38,739 nucleotides of DNA from Pseudorhodoplanes sp. (GCA_013388965.1 JACAEG010000156.1:1-38739); one strand, 5' to 3'. Numbered from the stretch's first letter, positions 7,235-15,154 are shown. Program-made: numbers and translations. The notes: generated by a model not told the origin, from the sequence alone.

Positions 7235-8074
7235 ATGCTGTTCGCTCTTTCAAAGGCGCTCGCCTTTTTCACGCAGCCGTCGAACGTTCTGTTCCTCGTG
7301 GTTTTTGCCGGCATCGTCCTGATGGCGACGCGCCACGCCCGGGTTGGCCGCAGGATCGTCGTGGTCGGCGTGCTGGTGATGATGGCCCTGGGCCTCTCGC
7401 CGCTCGGTCCCTTCGCGGTGCTGACGCTGGAGGACCGCTTCCCGCCCTGGGACCCCTCACGCGGCGACCCTGAGGGGATCGTCGTGCTCGGGGGATCGAT
7501 CAGCCCGGAAATTTCCGCCGCGCGCAACGAGGTATCGGTCGGCGCATCGGCGGAACGCCTCACGGTGATCCCGGAACTCGCGCGTCGCTATCCCAACGCA
7601 AAAATCGTCTTCACAGGCGGCAGCGCCAATCTGTTCGGCGGCGAGCGCGAAGCCGACTATGCCGACAGGCTGCTTGCGACATTCGGCCTGCCGCCGGGCC
7701 GTGTGATCGTCGAGCGCGATGCGCGCAACACCGTGGAGAACGCCGAACTGACCAAGGCTCTTGTCAAGCCCAAGTCGGGCGAGCGCTGGCTGCTGATCAC
7801 CTCGTCGTGGCACATGCCCCGTGCAGTCGGGGTGTTTCGCAAGGCCGGGTTCGATATCGAACCCTATCCGGTCGACTGGATTTCGACCGGCAAGGACACC
7901 TGGCTGCGCTTTCCGGGTTCGTTCGTCGGAGGGCTGCGTGCCATCGACGAGGCCGCACACGAATGGATCGGGCTCACGGTTTACTGGCTGACGGGGCGCT
8001 CGTCGGAGCTCTTTCCTGGGCCGAAGGCTGCCGCCGGCTGCGATACAGTGCGGCAGGATGGCTGCCGGAAATAG
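7235..8074 (+). CDS. YdcF/SanA-family (DUF218) envelope protein, copy 2
   Basis: A 279-residue paralogue of the preceding gene, aligning end to end with no large gaps. Shared blocks include GIVVLGGSI, AERLTVIPELARRYPNAKIVF, ARNTVENAELTKALV and a SSWHMPRAVGVFRKAGF segment. Two N-terminal membrane helices precede the DUF218 domain. It carries about 15 extra C-terminal residues (PGPKAAAGCDTVRQDGCRK) with two cysteines. No strong Shine-Dalgarno precedes the ATG. The 55-base gap with an inverted repeat may let the two copies be expressed differently. Confidence 0.87.
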   Translation: MLFALSKALAFFTQPSNVLFLVVFAGIVLMATRHARVGRRIVVVGVLVMMALGLSPLGPFAVLTLEDRFPPWDPSRGDPEGIVVLGGSISPEISAARNEVSVGASAERLTVIPELARRYPNAKIVFTGGSANLFGGEREADYADRLLATFGLPPGRVIVERDARNTVENAELTKALVKPKSGERWLLITSSWHMPRAVGVFRKAGFDIEPYPVDWISTGKDTWLRFPGSFVGGLRAIDEAAHEWIGLTVYWLTGRSSELFPGPKAAAGCDTVRQDGCRK

Positions 8075-8082
8075 CCTCGCGG

Positions 8083-8349
8083 TCAATCCTGCCGCGGGAG
8101 CCCCAGCCTGTAGACGCCCTTGAAATTGTGCGGGTCGGCCGGCTTGCCCTTGCGATAGATGACAATGCGACCGGCTTCGGCGAGCGCCACGGCCGCGCGC
8201 CGCACGGGCTGCATCAGCGGTCCCCACCCGTCCGGATGCGGGCCGCCGAGCAGCCGCGCGGCCTCCGCCGGATCGACCATTCTTTCGGGGCCGCGTTCGG
8301 CGGCGAGGCGCAGGATGGTTGCCTCGATATCGGAGGAATCGACGGACAT
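8083..8349 (-). CDS. DUF3253 protein
   Basis: An 88-residue protein matching the DUF3253 family: ILRLAAERGPERMVDPAEAARLL, then a GWGPLMQPVRRAAVALAEAG winged-helix-like core, and the closing segment VIYRKGKPADPHNFKGVYRL. Function is unknown; the helical pattern and basic strand pair suggest a small winged-helix nucleic-acid-binding protein. It converges with the second YdcF gene (8 bases between stops) and has its own upstream gap. Confidence 0.85.
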   Translation of the reverse strand: MSVDSSDIEATILRLAAERGPERMVDPAEAARLLGGPHPDGWGPLMQPVRRAAVALAEAGRIVIYRKGKPADPHNFKGVYRLGLPRQD

Positions 8350-8454
8350 TCAGCCGACATGTGCCGCGCGGCGGGCAAACTTGTCCAGTTCGTTTACCGA
8401 AAATTTACCAAAACGGATTCCAATCGCTCCGCGAGTCTCGCAAAGAGGGGGCCG

Positions 8455-8613
8455 ATGCTCGACATTCAATCGCGCTTGTCCATTCCCGAGGCACCGGACA
8501 TGCCCGAAGCCGATACCAGACTTGCACGATTCGAATCCGTGCTGCTCGCGCTGGCAGGGCTGATCACGATCGGCGTCACCACGGCTTTGTGGGTGCTGGT
8601 CGCGCTCGTCTGA
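8455..8613 (+). CDS. Small single-pass membrane protein, unknown
   Basis: A 52-residue frame with a polar N-terminus (MLDIQSRLSIPEAPDMPEAD) and one membrane helix at about residues 28-50 (VLLALAGLITIGVTTALWVL). AGAGGGGG lies just upstream of the ATG. The stop abuts the stop of the convergent DUF599 gene with no gap. No family recognised; the call rests on Shine-Dalgarno spacing, codon pattern and a clean helix. Confidence 0.6.
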   Translation: MLDIQSRLSIPEAPDMPEADTRLARFESVLLALAGLITIGVTTALWVLVALV

Positions 8614-9291
8614 CTACAGATCGAGTGCGCGGCGCGAATCCGAGGCGAATTGCCGACGCCACATCACGGCCACGACGGCGCTCGTGGTCGCAATGAACAA
8701 TAGCGGCCCGATGAACCATCCGAGATAGCCGAGCGCGAAGAAGAACGCGCGCTGACCGCGGTTGAAATTCCGTCCGGCGCTGGTGAACAAGGCGGCCGCG
8801 CGTGCGGCCTGCGACTTCGCTTCCGGCGTGTCGCGCTCTTCTCGCGGCGGCATCGCCCCGAACATGATCGCGACATAGTTGAACAGGCGATAGGCCCAAG
8901 CGAACTTGAAAAAGGCATAGACGAAGATCACGACAAGGCCGATCGCCTTGATCTCCCAGAGCGCCCGCGATTTCTCGATCGCGAAGGGAAGGGCGACGAC
9001 GACCGCATGAAGATCATCGCTTGCGCGCAATAGCGTCAGCGCGCCGCCGATGGCGAGCAACGAGGTCGAGGCGAAGAAGGCCGTCCCGTTCTGCAGCGAT
9101 CCCATGATCTGGGTGTCGACGATCCGCACCTCGCGATTGAGCATCTCGGCAATCCAGCGGTCGCGATAGCCGTTCATGCGCGCATTCAGCGCGTCATGGC
9201 CATGCCTGCTGAACTCAAGCGCGCAATGATAGGCGAGCCATGCGCCGACGAAAAACACAATGGCGATGACGTCGACAATCGAGAACAGCAT
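8614..9291 (-). CDS. DUF599 integral membrane protein
   Basis: A 225-residue protein with four apparent membrane helices (about 2-21, 65-85, 110-135 and 180-206). The segments YRDRWIAEMLNRE, TQIMGSLQNGTAFFASTSL and RNFNRGQRAFFFALGYLGWF are hallmarks of DUF599, a family of unknown function common in alphaproteobacteria. Translation is placed at the ATG at 9291, preceded by GGAG, so that the protein begins with its first helix. An ATG at 9312 would add seven residues and has weaker signals. Confidence 0.85.
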   Translation of the reverse strand: MLFSIVDVIAIVFFVGAWLAYHCALEFSRHGHDALNARMNGYRDRWIAEMLNREVRIVDTQIMGSLQNGTAFFASTSLLAIGGALTLLRASDDLHAVVVALPFAIEKSRALWEIKAIGLVVIFVYAFFKFAWAYRLFNYVAIMFGAMPPREERDTPEAKSQAARAAALFTSAGRNFNRGQRAFFFALGYLGWFIGPLLFIATTSAVVAVMWRRQFASDSRRALDL

Positions 9292-9354
9292 GCGCGGACG
9301 CTCCGCAGCCATGATGCCTGCGCCGCAAATCGTCGCAAGCGCTGCAATCGAGGG

Positions 9355-9476
9355 TTGTGTACATTTGCCCGAATCTGGTATACGACTAAAGTCGTAGAAA
9401 GGCCTGCGCAGGCCGTTTCTAGCAGGGTCAGCAACCCCTGCCGGTTCCGTCCTCCGCAGTCACGATGGAGGTTGAG
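9355..9476 (+). promoter_or_regulatory. Candidate promoter and structured leader of the small membrane protein
   Basis: A possible promoter is TTGTGT (9355-9360), 18 bases, TATACG (9379-9384). The leader then holds three inverted repeats. GGCCTGCGCAGGCC is a perfect 14-base palindrome flanked by AGAAA and TTTCT. GCAGGG...CCCTGC follows. Finally, CCTCC (9451-9455) can pair with GGAGG (9467-9471), the Shine-Dalgarno of the gene at 9477. Pairing there would hide the ribosome-binding site. The repeats are visible; a regulatory role is inference. Confidence 0.5.
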
Positions 9477-9602
9477 ATGGCAACACGGACCGAAGATCGC
9501 CGCGACATGGAGGCGCCACAGGAATCGATGCTCTCCACTGTCATCTGGACCGGAGGTGCATTGCTGGTTGTGGCCATCGTCGCGCTCTACACGATGCTGT
9601 AG
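9477..9602 (+). CDS. Small single-pass membrane protein, unknown
   Basis: A 41-residue frame with a charged N-terminus (MATRTEDRRDMEAPQESM) and one membrane helix (STVIWTGGALLVVAIVALYT, residues 20-39) ending almost at the stop. GGAGG sits 5 bases before the ATG, and a strong rho-independent terminator follows 27 bases after the stop, so this is a complete monocistronic unit. Tiny proteins of this layout are often subunits or regulators of larger membrane complexes; no family was recognised. Confidence 0.7.
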   Translation: MATRTEDRRDMEAPQESMLSTVIWTGGALLVVAIVALYTML

Positions 9603-9629
9603 CCAGGATCGCCGGCGTGCGTGCGATTG

Positions 9630-9659
9630 AAGCGGCGCAATTCTGCGCCGCTTTTTTTT
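9630..9659 (+). terminator. Rho-independent terminator
   Basis: AAGCGGCGCA and TGCGCCGCTT form a perfect 10-base-pair stem with the 4-base loop ATTC, running straight into eight Ts. It ends the small membrane protein transcript. Confidence 0.92.
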
Positions 9660-9719
9660 GGGGAGCCTCGCGCTTGACCCGGCGGGCAACGATTTGGACA
9701 TTGCGGCAGGAGAAAAGGC

Positions 9720-10136
9720 ATGCCGCAAAAGATCACGCTCTCGGTCCGCTCGCTGGTCGAGGCGGCCGAAAAGGAAATCGAGACGCTGACGGTCGGGGAG
9801 GCGCTGGCTCTGCATGGCCGGGACGACGTGACCTTTGTCGATATTCGCGACATCCGCGAATTGCAGCGCGACGGACGCATACCGGGTGCCTTTCACTGTC
9901 CGCGCGGCATGCTGGAATTCTGGATCGATCCGGAAAGCCCGTATCACAAGGAGGTCTTCGCTCAGGACAAGAAATTCCTTTTCTTCTGCGGTGGAGGCTG
10001 GCGCTCCGCGCTGGCCGCCCAGATCGCCCAGCGCATGGGCCTGACGCCCGTGGCGCATATCAGGGGCGGCTTCGGGGAATGGAAGAAGCAGGGTGGGGTG
10101 GTGGATTTGCCCGAGCCCGCCAAGGCCGCGAGCTGA
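9720..10136 (+). CDS. Rhodanese-like sulfurtransferase domain protein
   Basis: A 138-residue single-domain rhodanese. Residues 21-60 hold the first half (LTVGEALAL, VTFVDIRDIRE, GRIPGAFHCPRG). Cys90 in FFCGGGWRSALAA is the catalytic cysteine of the active loop, and IRGGFGEWKKQGG is the closing helix. Such proteins carry persulfide sulfur between donors and acceptors, usually in the cytoplasm. The physiological partner is unknown. AGGAGAAAAGG precedes the ATG. It stands alone, with a terminator upstream and a 110-base gap before the next gene. Confidence 0.92.
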   Translation: MPQKITLSVRSLVEAAEKEIETLTVGEALALHGRDDVTFVDIRDIRELQRDGRIPGAFHCPRGMLEFWIDPESPYHKEVFAQDKKFLFFCGGGWRSALAAQIAQRMGLTPVAHIRGGFGEWKKQGGVVDLPEPAKAAS

Positions 10137-10246
10137 AACTCCTGCCGTTGCGCCGCCATTCCAATCCTTGATCGGCGGGATCAAGAGAATTCGCTTGCGC
10201 TGGCAAACGGCTCCGTCAAACGCTCGATGCAGCATGGGGAACTTGC

Positions 10247-10900
10247 ATGGGCATGAAGCTTATTGTCGGGAACAAGAATTATTCCTCCTGGTCGATGCGG
10301 CCCTGGATCGCGATGCGGGTATTCGGGATCGATTTCACCGACGAGGTGATCCCGCTCTACCAGCCGGGCAGCCGCGAAAAAATCCTCGCGCATAGCCCGA
10401 GCGGCAAGGTACCCTGCCTGATCGACGGCGACATTGCGGTGTGGGAGACGCTTGCGATCCTGGATTACCTCGCCGACAAGTTTCCGAATCTTCCCCTCTG
10501 GCCGAAGGACATGAAGGCGCGCGCAATGGCGCGGGCCATATCGTCCGAGATGCATGCCGGCTTCGCTCCGTTGCGCAACCATCTGCCCATGAACATGCGG
10601 CGCGATCCGAAAAGGCCGCGCGATCTCACGCCCGACGTCGAGGCCAATGTCGAGCGCATCGACGCAATCTGGTCGGGAGCGCGAGCGCAATTCGGCAAGG
10701 ACGGGCCTTTCCTGTTCGGCGCCTTCACCAATGCCGATGCCATGTATGCGCCGGTGGTCTCCCGCTTCGCGAGCTACAATATCAAGGTCGGCGAGCCGTC
10801 CCGCCGCTACATGGATGCCGTCATGGCGCTGCCGGCCTGGAAGGAATGGGAGGTTGCCGGCCTTGCCGAACCCTGGATCATGCAGAACAACGAGGTCTGA
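10247..10900 (+). CDS. Glutathione S-transferase family protein
   Basis: A 217-residue protein with an N-terminal thioredoxin-like domain (about 4-80) and an all-helical C-terminal domain. The N-terminal motif NYSSWSMRPW places a serine where serine-type GSTs have the glutathione-activating residue. GKVPCLIDGDIAVWETLAIL is the conserved cis-proline and glutathione gamma-glutamyl site. Likely roles are glutathione conjugation or isomerisation. It converges with the following unknown gene with only two bases between stops. Confidence 0.92.
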   Translation: MGMKLIVGNKNYSSWSMRPWIAMRVFGIDFTDEVIPLYQPGSREKILAHSPSGKVPCLIDGDIAVWETLAILDYLADKFPNLPLWPKDMKARAMARAISSEMHAGFAPLRNHLPMNMRRDPKRPRDLTPDVEANVERIDAIWSGARAQFGKDGPFLFGAFTNADAMYAPVVSRFASYNIKVGEPSRRYMDAVMALPAWKEWEVAGLAEPWIMQNNEV

Positions 10901-10902
10901 TC

Positions 10903-11223
10903 CTAAGGCGGACTATGGGGTTCGGGGAGCGGCGATCGCACCAGCCAGGTGACCGAGGCAAAGGCGCCCGCCCATGACCCGATCGCAGCGAAGGCGACGT
11001 AGATCGGATTTTCGGTGTAGCTGATCACCGCGAAGGCGGAGAGCATGTACCAGACCGAACTCCAGTTTGCCGCGCGGATGCGTTGGCGAGCCCCGACCGC
11101 CGCGTTGAAGAAGACATAGGCGGCGTCGGTCGCCGCGGTCGAGGCGAGCACTCCAAGCGCGAGCAGCGGGTTGACATTGGTGAATGCGGCCTTGCCGAAT
11201 TCGATCGCCTGGACGGCGAGCAT
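10903..11223 (-). CDS. Unknown small membrane protein
   Basis: A protein of about 106 residues with three likely membrane helices (about 15-38, 55-72 and 75-95). It looks like a conserved alphaproteobacterial membrane protein with the pattern NPLLALGVLASTAATDAAYV, but no named family was recognised. The ATG at 11223 is preceded by AGGGAG at good spacing; the ATG at 11229 is too close to that site. The promoter side faces the phospholipase gene. Confidence 0.7.
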   Translation of the reverse strand: MLAVQAIEFGKAAFTNVNPLLALGVLASTAATDAAYVFFNAAVGARQRIRAANWSSVWYMLSAFAVISYTENPIYVAFAAIGSWAGAFASVTWLVRSPLPEPHSPP

Positions 11224-11372
11224 TCGCATCTCCCTGTGTGGTCCGTAGCCGGGACCGTCTCCATAGCCCGGAGCGTGCGCCGCGGGAACCTGCCGCCGGA
11301 TCGGGCGTTCTCTTCAGGTTCCTGCATCGGGGAGGTTCCGCCATTCGCCAGCGTCAGCAGCGAACGTCGATC

Positions 11373-13481
11373 TTGAAGCCGGGCCGCAACGTCTGGCGGA
11401 TCGAGCGCGTCCAGCGCGCCGCCGTCCTGATCGACGCGGCCGCGACATTTCGTGCAGTGCGCGAGGCGATGGCGCAGGCTCAGCATTCGATCTTCATCCT
11501 TGGCTGGGACATCCACAGCCGGACACGACTGGTCGGCGAAAGCGGCACGGCGGATGACGGCCTGCCGGACACGCTGGTCGAGTTCCTGTCGGCTCTGGTG
11601 GCCCGGAAGCCTGACCTCGTTGTGCATTTGTTGCTCTGGGACTTTTCGGTGCTCTATGCGCTCGAACGCGAATTCCTTCCGGACATGTCGCTCAACTGGA
11701 GCACGCCGGACCAGGTCCGTTTCTGTCTCGACAAGCGGGCTCCGCTCGGCTGCTCGCATCATCAGAAAATCGTCATCGTGGACGATGCCGTTGCATTCTC
11801 CGGCGGGCTCGACCTGACCGTTCGCCGCTGGGATACGCCGGAGCATCGCCTGCAGAATCCCCTGCGGGTCGATCACGCGGGCGAGCCCTATCGTCCGTTT
11901 CACGACGTGCAGGCCGTGGTGGACGGCGATGCCGCCCGCGCGCTGTCGGAGCTTGCGCGTGAGCGCTGGCGGCAGGCGGCCTGCGCCGAGGCGCCCGCCT
12001 TGCGCCCCGGAAGCGATCCCTGGCCGCAAAGCGTGGTGCCAGATTTTCATGACGTCGATATCGGAATCGCCCGAACGCTGCCCTGCTACGAGGGCAGCAA
12101 GGACATCCGCGAGGTCGAGAAGCTGTTTCACGATTCGATCGACGCGGCCGAGAATGCGATCTACATCGAGAACCAGTTTCTGACAGTCCGGCTGATCGCG
12201 GAGCGGATCGCGCGCCGCATGAAGCGCAAGCGCAAGCTCGAAACCGTTGCCGTCGCGCCGTCGACCCATTCATCCTGGATCGAATCGCAGACCATGCGCA
12301 ACGGGCGCATCCGCTTCCGCAATGCCATCCGGGATGCCGGTGTGGCCGATCGCTTTCGCCTCGTCTATCCCGAGGTGGCGGAGGGCGATGACAAGACGGA
12401 CACCATGATTCATTCGAAGGTCATGGTGATTGACGACCGCCTCTTGCGCGTCGGTTCCGCCAATCTCAATCATCGCTCGATGGGGGCAGACACCGAGTGC
12501 GATCTCGTGATCGAGGCAAGGCGCGAGAAGGACCGAGCGGCGATCCGGCGCATCCGCGACAAGCTGCTCGGAGAGCATTGCGGCTCGTCGGCCCAGGATG
12601 TCGCGGAACTGCTGGAGGACAGCGGGTCGCTCGTCGCGATCGCCGACACGCTCTGCAACAACGGCCATTGCCTGCGCGCCATCGACGATGGAGAACTCGC
12701 CCCCGACGCGGCGCAGGAGGATATCGTCGAGGAGCTTGCGGACCCCTACCGGCCGCTGAACGGTCAGACGCTTCTGCACAAGGCACGCGCGCGCATTGCG
12801 GTGATGGTGGATACGAGGGTTGCGGTCCTTGCCGGCGTCGCCTGCCTTGCGGGGCTTCTCGCTTGTGCATGGGCCTGGACGCCGCTTTCCGAATTTGCCC
12901 GGATCGAAACGGTGCGCGGAATCGCCGCCGGCTTTTCCGATCATCCCTGGGCGGCGCCGGCGCTGGTGCTCGGCGCGTTTGTGGTCGGGGGCTTGATCGC
13001 CTTTCCAGTCACGATCATGATCGCAGCAACCGCGGCCGCGTTCGGACCGGTTTATGGCTTGGCCTATGCAGCGCTCGGCGCAATGGCCAGCGCGCTCTTG
13101 ACCTACGGCCTCGGCATCTGGCTCGGGCGGGATTCGTTGCGCCACGTCATGCGCGGGCGATCCGCTCGCATGCTCGATCGCATCCGACGGCAAGGTGTCC
13201 TGGCCGTCGCCGCCACCCGGCTGATCCCGGTCGCACCCTTTACAATGGTCAATCTTGCCGCCGGCGCTGCTGAAATCCGTCTGTTCGATTTCGCTGTGGG
13301 CACTCTGCTGGGGCTGGCGCCGGGTCTCATCCTCCTGTCGGCCCTGGGATCGCAGGCGGTGCGGCTGCTGACCCAGCCGAGCGCCCCGGAAATCGCGGCA
13401 TTGGCGGGAATCGTAGCGCTCTGGCTGGCCGCTTCGTTCGGCCTGCAGCGGCTTGTCACCAAGTTCGTCCGGGCCGCCTGA
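11373..13481 (+). CDS. Phospholipase D-family protein fused to a VTT (DedA/TVP38-like) membrane domain
   Basis: About 702 residues. The first half holds two PLD repeats: HHQKIVIVDD (His130, Lys132, Asp137) and IHSKVMVIDDRLLRVGSANL (His347, Lys349, Asp354), numbered from the TTG at 11373. The second half, from about residue 480, has several membrane helices and the VTT signature: FPVTIMIAATAAAFGPVYGL, then GRDSLRHVMRG and ATRLIPVAPFTMVNLAAGA. PLD enzymes hydrolyse or transfer phosphodiester headgroups; VTT domains include lipid scramblases. The start is uncertain. Homology as remembered begins near ILKPGRNVWR. TTG 11373 lacks a good ribosome site, GTG 11238 and ATG 11184 would add N-terminal residues, and GGGAGG (11330-11334) fits none of them well. 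The next gene starts one base after the stop. Confidence 0.88.
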   Translation: MKPGRNVWRIERVQRAAVLIDAAATFRAVREAMAQAQHSIFILGWDIHSRTRLVGESGTADDGLPDTLVEFLSALVARKPDLVVHLLLWDFSVLYALEREFLPDMSLNWSTPDQVRFCLDKRAPLGCSHHQKIVIVDDAVAFSGGLDLTVRRWDTPEHRLQNPLRVDHAGEPYRPFHDVQAVVDGDAARALSELARERWRQAACAEAPALRPGSDPWPQSVVPDFHDVDIGIARTLPCYEGSKDIREVEKLFHDSIDAAENAIYIENQFLTVRLIAERIARRMKRKRKLETVAVAPSTHSSWIESQTMRNGRIRFRNAIRDAGVADRFRLVYPEVAEGDDKTDTMIHSKVMVIDDRLLRVGSANLNHRSMGADTECDLVIEARREKDRAAIRRIRDKLLGEHCGSSAQDVAELLEDSGSLVAIADTLCNNGHCLRAIDDGELAPDAAQEDIVEELADPYRPLNGQTLLHKARARIAVMVDTRVAVLAGVACLAGLLACAWAWTPLSEFARIETVRGIAAGFSDHPWAAPALVLGAFVVGGLIAFPVTIMIAATAAAFGPVYGLAYAALGAMASALLTYGLGIWLGRDSLRHVMRGRSARMLDRIRRQGVLAVAATRLIPVAPFTMVNLAAGAAEIRLFDFAVGTLLGLAPGLILLSALGSQAVRLLTQPSAPEIAALAGIVALWLAASFGLQRLVTKFVRAA

Positions 13482-13482
13482 C

Positions 13483-14295
13483 ATGCGGATGCCAGGCCGG
13501 CGTGCGGCGATCCGGGTCATGACCTGGAATATCCACGGCGCGGTCGGGCGCAATCCGCGCTTCGACCTTCAACGGGTGATCGAACTGATCCTGCGCGCCG
13601 ACCCCGACATCGTTGCGCTGCAGGAAGTGGATTCCCGTCGCGCGCCGCCCGGCGAGGACCCTTTCGAAATCCTGCAGCGGGAGCTCGGCAGTCACGGCGT
13701 CGGCGCCAAGTCGATCGTTGCCGAGGACGGCGAATACGGGCAGACCCTGGTCAGCCGCTGGCCCATGCACGGCACCCGCACGCACGACATCTCGTATGGC
13801 GAATGCGAGCCGCGCTGCGCCATCGAGACGAATGTCTTGACGCCGGACGGGGATCTGCGCGTGATCGCGACCCATCTGGGACTGTCGATTCACGAGCGCC
13901 GCAGCCAGACGCGCGCCTTGCTCGGCATGGTGGCGGAGGAGGGGGCGACGGTGCTCCTCGGCGACTTCAATGACTGGTTCTGGCCGGGCTCGGTGCGTTC
14001 CGTGCTCGCGCGCGCGCTGCCGGGCCGCTCTCGCCATCGGACCTTTCCATCCTGGTGTCCGATCCTGCGGCTCGACCGAATCTATTGCTGCCCGGAGGCT
14101 CTCCTCGAACAGACCTGGACAGACAGTCAGGCGCGGCATGTCTCGGACCACCTGCCGGTGGTGGGCGACATCCGCATCGCGGCGGGCGCCAGCGCAAAAA
14201 GAAAACCCGGCCGTCTGGCCGGGCTTCCCGTCTCGCGCGCCCGGGAGTACATCCGTCCTCGGTCGCGCCTGAAAGAAGCTATCAGGACAACATGA
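13483..14295 (+). CDS. Endonuclease/exonuclease/phosphatase-family protein
   Basis: A 270-residue metal-dependent phosphodiesterase-fold protein. The catalytic set is visible: Asn16 (MTWNIHGA), Glu48 (ALQEVDSR), His131 (ATHLG), Asp161 and Asn163 (LLGDFNDW), Asp199 (LDRI) and the SDH pair Asp222-His223. Members include DNases, sphingomyelinases and inositol phosphatases. Its start is one base after the PLD-VTT stop, so the two are surely co-transcribed, and a lipid phosphodiester substrate is more likely than DNA. The last 30 residues are basic and read through a terminator hairpin that serves the opposite strand. Confidence 0.9.
   Translation: MRMPGRRAAIRVMTWNIHGAVGRNPRFDLQRVIELILRADPDIVALQEVDSRRAPPGEDPFEILQRELGSHGVGAKSIVAEDGEYGQTLVSRWPMHGTRTHDISYGECEPRCAIETNVLTPDGDLRVIATHLGLSIHERRSQTRALLGMVAEEGATVLLGDFNDWFWPGSVRSVLARALPGRSRHRTFPSWCPILRLDRIYCCPEALLEQTWTDSQARHVSDHLPVVGDIRIAAGASAKRKPGRLAGLPVSRAREYIRPRSRLKEAIRTT
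14196..14223 (-). terminator. Minus-strand terminator inside the end of the EEP gene
   Basis: CCCGGCC (14206-14212), loop GTCT and GGCCGGG (14217-14223) form a stem. On the minus strand it is followed by TTTTCTTTTT (14205 down to 14196). It would stop transcription arriving from the DUF1236 gene, while being translated in the plus-strand gene. Confidence 0.7.
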
Positions 14296-14360
14296 CAACG
14301 ACGTGACTCCGGCCTTCGTTCCGGAAAGGCAGCCGATTATCTCGTGACGGGAATTGTTAA

Positions 14361-14391
14361 CGAAAAGATGAGGGCGGCCCGAAAGCCGCCC
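14361..14391 (-). terminator. Terminator of the DUF1236 gene
   Basis: GGGCGGC (14372-14378) and GCCGCCC (14385-14391) make a 7-base-pair stem with a 6-base loop. On the minus strand it is followed by TCATCTTTTCG. It lies 26 bases after the DUF1236 stop and is the nearer of two minus-strand terminators. Confidence 0.7.
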
Positions 14392-14416
14392 CCATTGCCT
14401 CCTCATGACTGCAGGA

Positions 14417-15154
14417 TCAGGCCGGCATCACGTAAACGATCTCGTAGCTCGACGGCTCGATGATCACGATCTGGCCACCGACCAGAATGAAGTAATAGCC
14501 GCGCCATTGCGGATAGACCTCGACGACCGTTGTCGGGACCGGTTGCCAATAGGTCACAATCTGCTCGCGCGGAACGCGAGTGCCGACGCTGATATTGAAG
14601 TTGACGTTGGTGACCGGCTTCGCCTGCTGCTTGATCGTGGTCGTGATCCTGGTCTTCTGCTCTCCGGTGAGATTCACCTGCGAGCGCGAACCGGCCGCGC
14701 CCTGGCCGGTGGTCCGGTTCGAGTCCGACTTTGTGTCGGCGCCGCTGCGCTGGTTTGCCTTCGTATCGGAGCCGTCGCGCTGGTTGTCCGACGAACGTGC
14801 CTTCGGGCCCGGCTTATCGTCCGCGCCCGCGCGCGGTTTGTCTGCATCGCGGCCGACCTGTCCGGTCGTGCGGTCCGCGGGAGCCTCGGCGCCCTTGGCC
14901 TTGCTGTCGGACTTGATCTCGGCGCCGGCCTTGGCGTCCGCGCCGCCCTTCACATCCACGCTCTGGCCGGTCGTTCCCGGCGAAGGCGCGATCTTCTCGG
15001 CCGGAGCGTTGCGCTGCGGCGCAGGCGCCGATTGCGGAGCCGGTGTCGTCTGCGGACCCGCAGGTGAAGGATCGCGGCCCTGGGCGCTGGCGAGACCGCT
15101 TGCGGCCACCAGCGCAGCAGCTGCTGCTACCGTTGCGAGTAATGTCGATTTCAT
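14417..15154 (-). CDS. Secreted DUF1236-domain protein
   Basis: A 245-residue exported protein. Residues 1-25 are a signal peptide (MKSTLLATVAAAAALVAASG, cleavage near ASAQ). Residues 26-160 are low-complexity, rich in Ala, Pro, Gly, Lys and Asp, with recurring TTGQ and Asp-Thr-Lys units. The C-terminal part holds a DUF1236 domain: ISVGTRVPREQIVTYWQPVP, then YPQWRGYYFILVGGQIVII and a final strand. DUF1236 is common in Rhizobiales and of unknown function, likely periplasmic. The ATG at 15154 was chosen because it gives the signal peptide and is preceded by AGAGGAGAG. The upstream neighbour is another small secreted protein on the same strand. Confidence 0.88.
   Translation of the reverse strand: MKSTLLATVAAAAALVAASGLASAQGRDPSPAGPQTTPAPQSAPAPQRNAPAEKIAPSPGTTGQSVDVKGGADAKAGAEIKSDSKAKGAEAPADRTTGQVGRDADKPRAGADDKPGPKARSSDNQRDGSDTKANQRSGADTKSDSNRTTGQGAAGSRSQVNLTGEQKTRITTTIKQQAKPVTNVNFNISVGTRVPREQIVTYWQPVPTTVVEVYPQWRGYYFILVGGQIVIIEPSSYEIVYVMPA

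Noticed and set aside
9960-10130. Rhodanese C-terminal region as a phosphatase (Cdc25/ArsC) active loop
   Set aside because: The loop CGGGWRS has the six-residue length of sulfurtransferases, not the seven-residue phosphatase loop.
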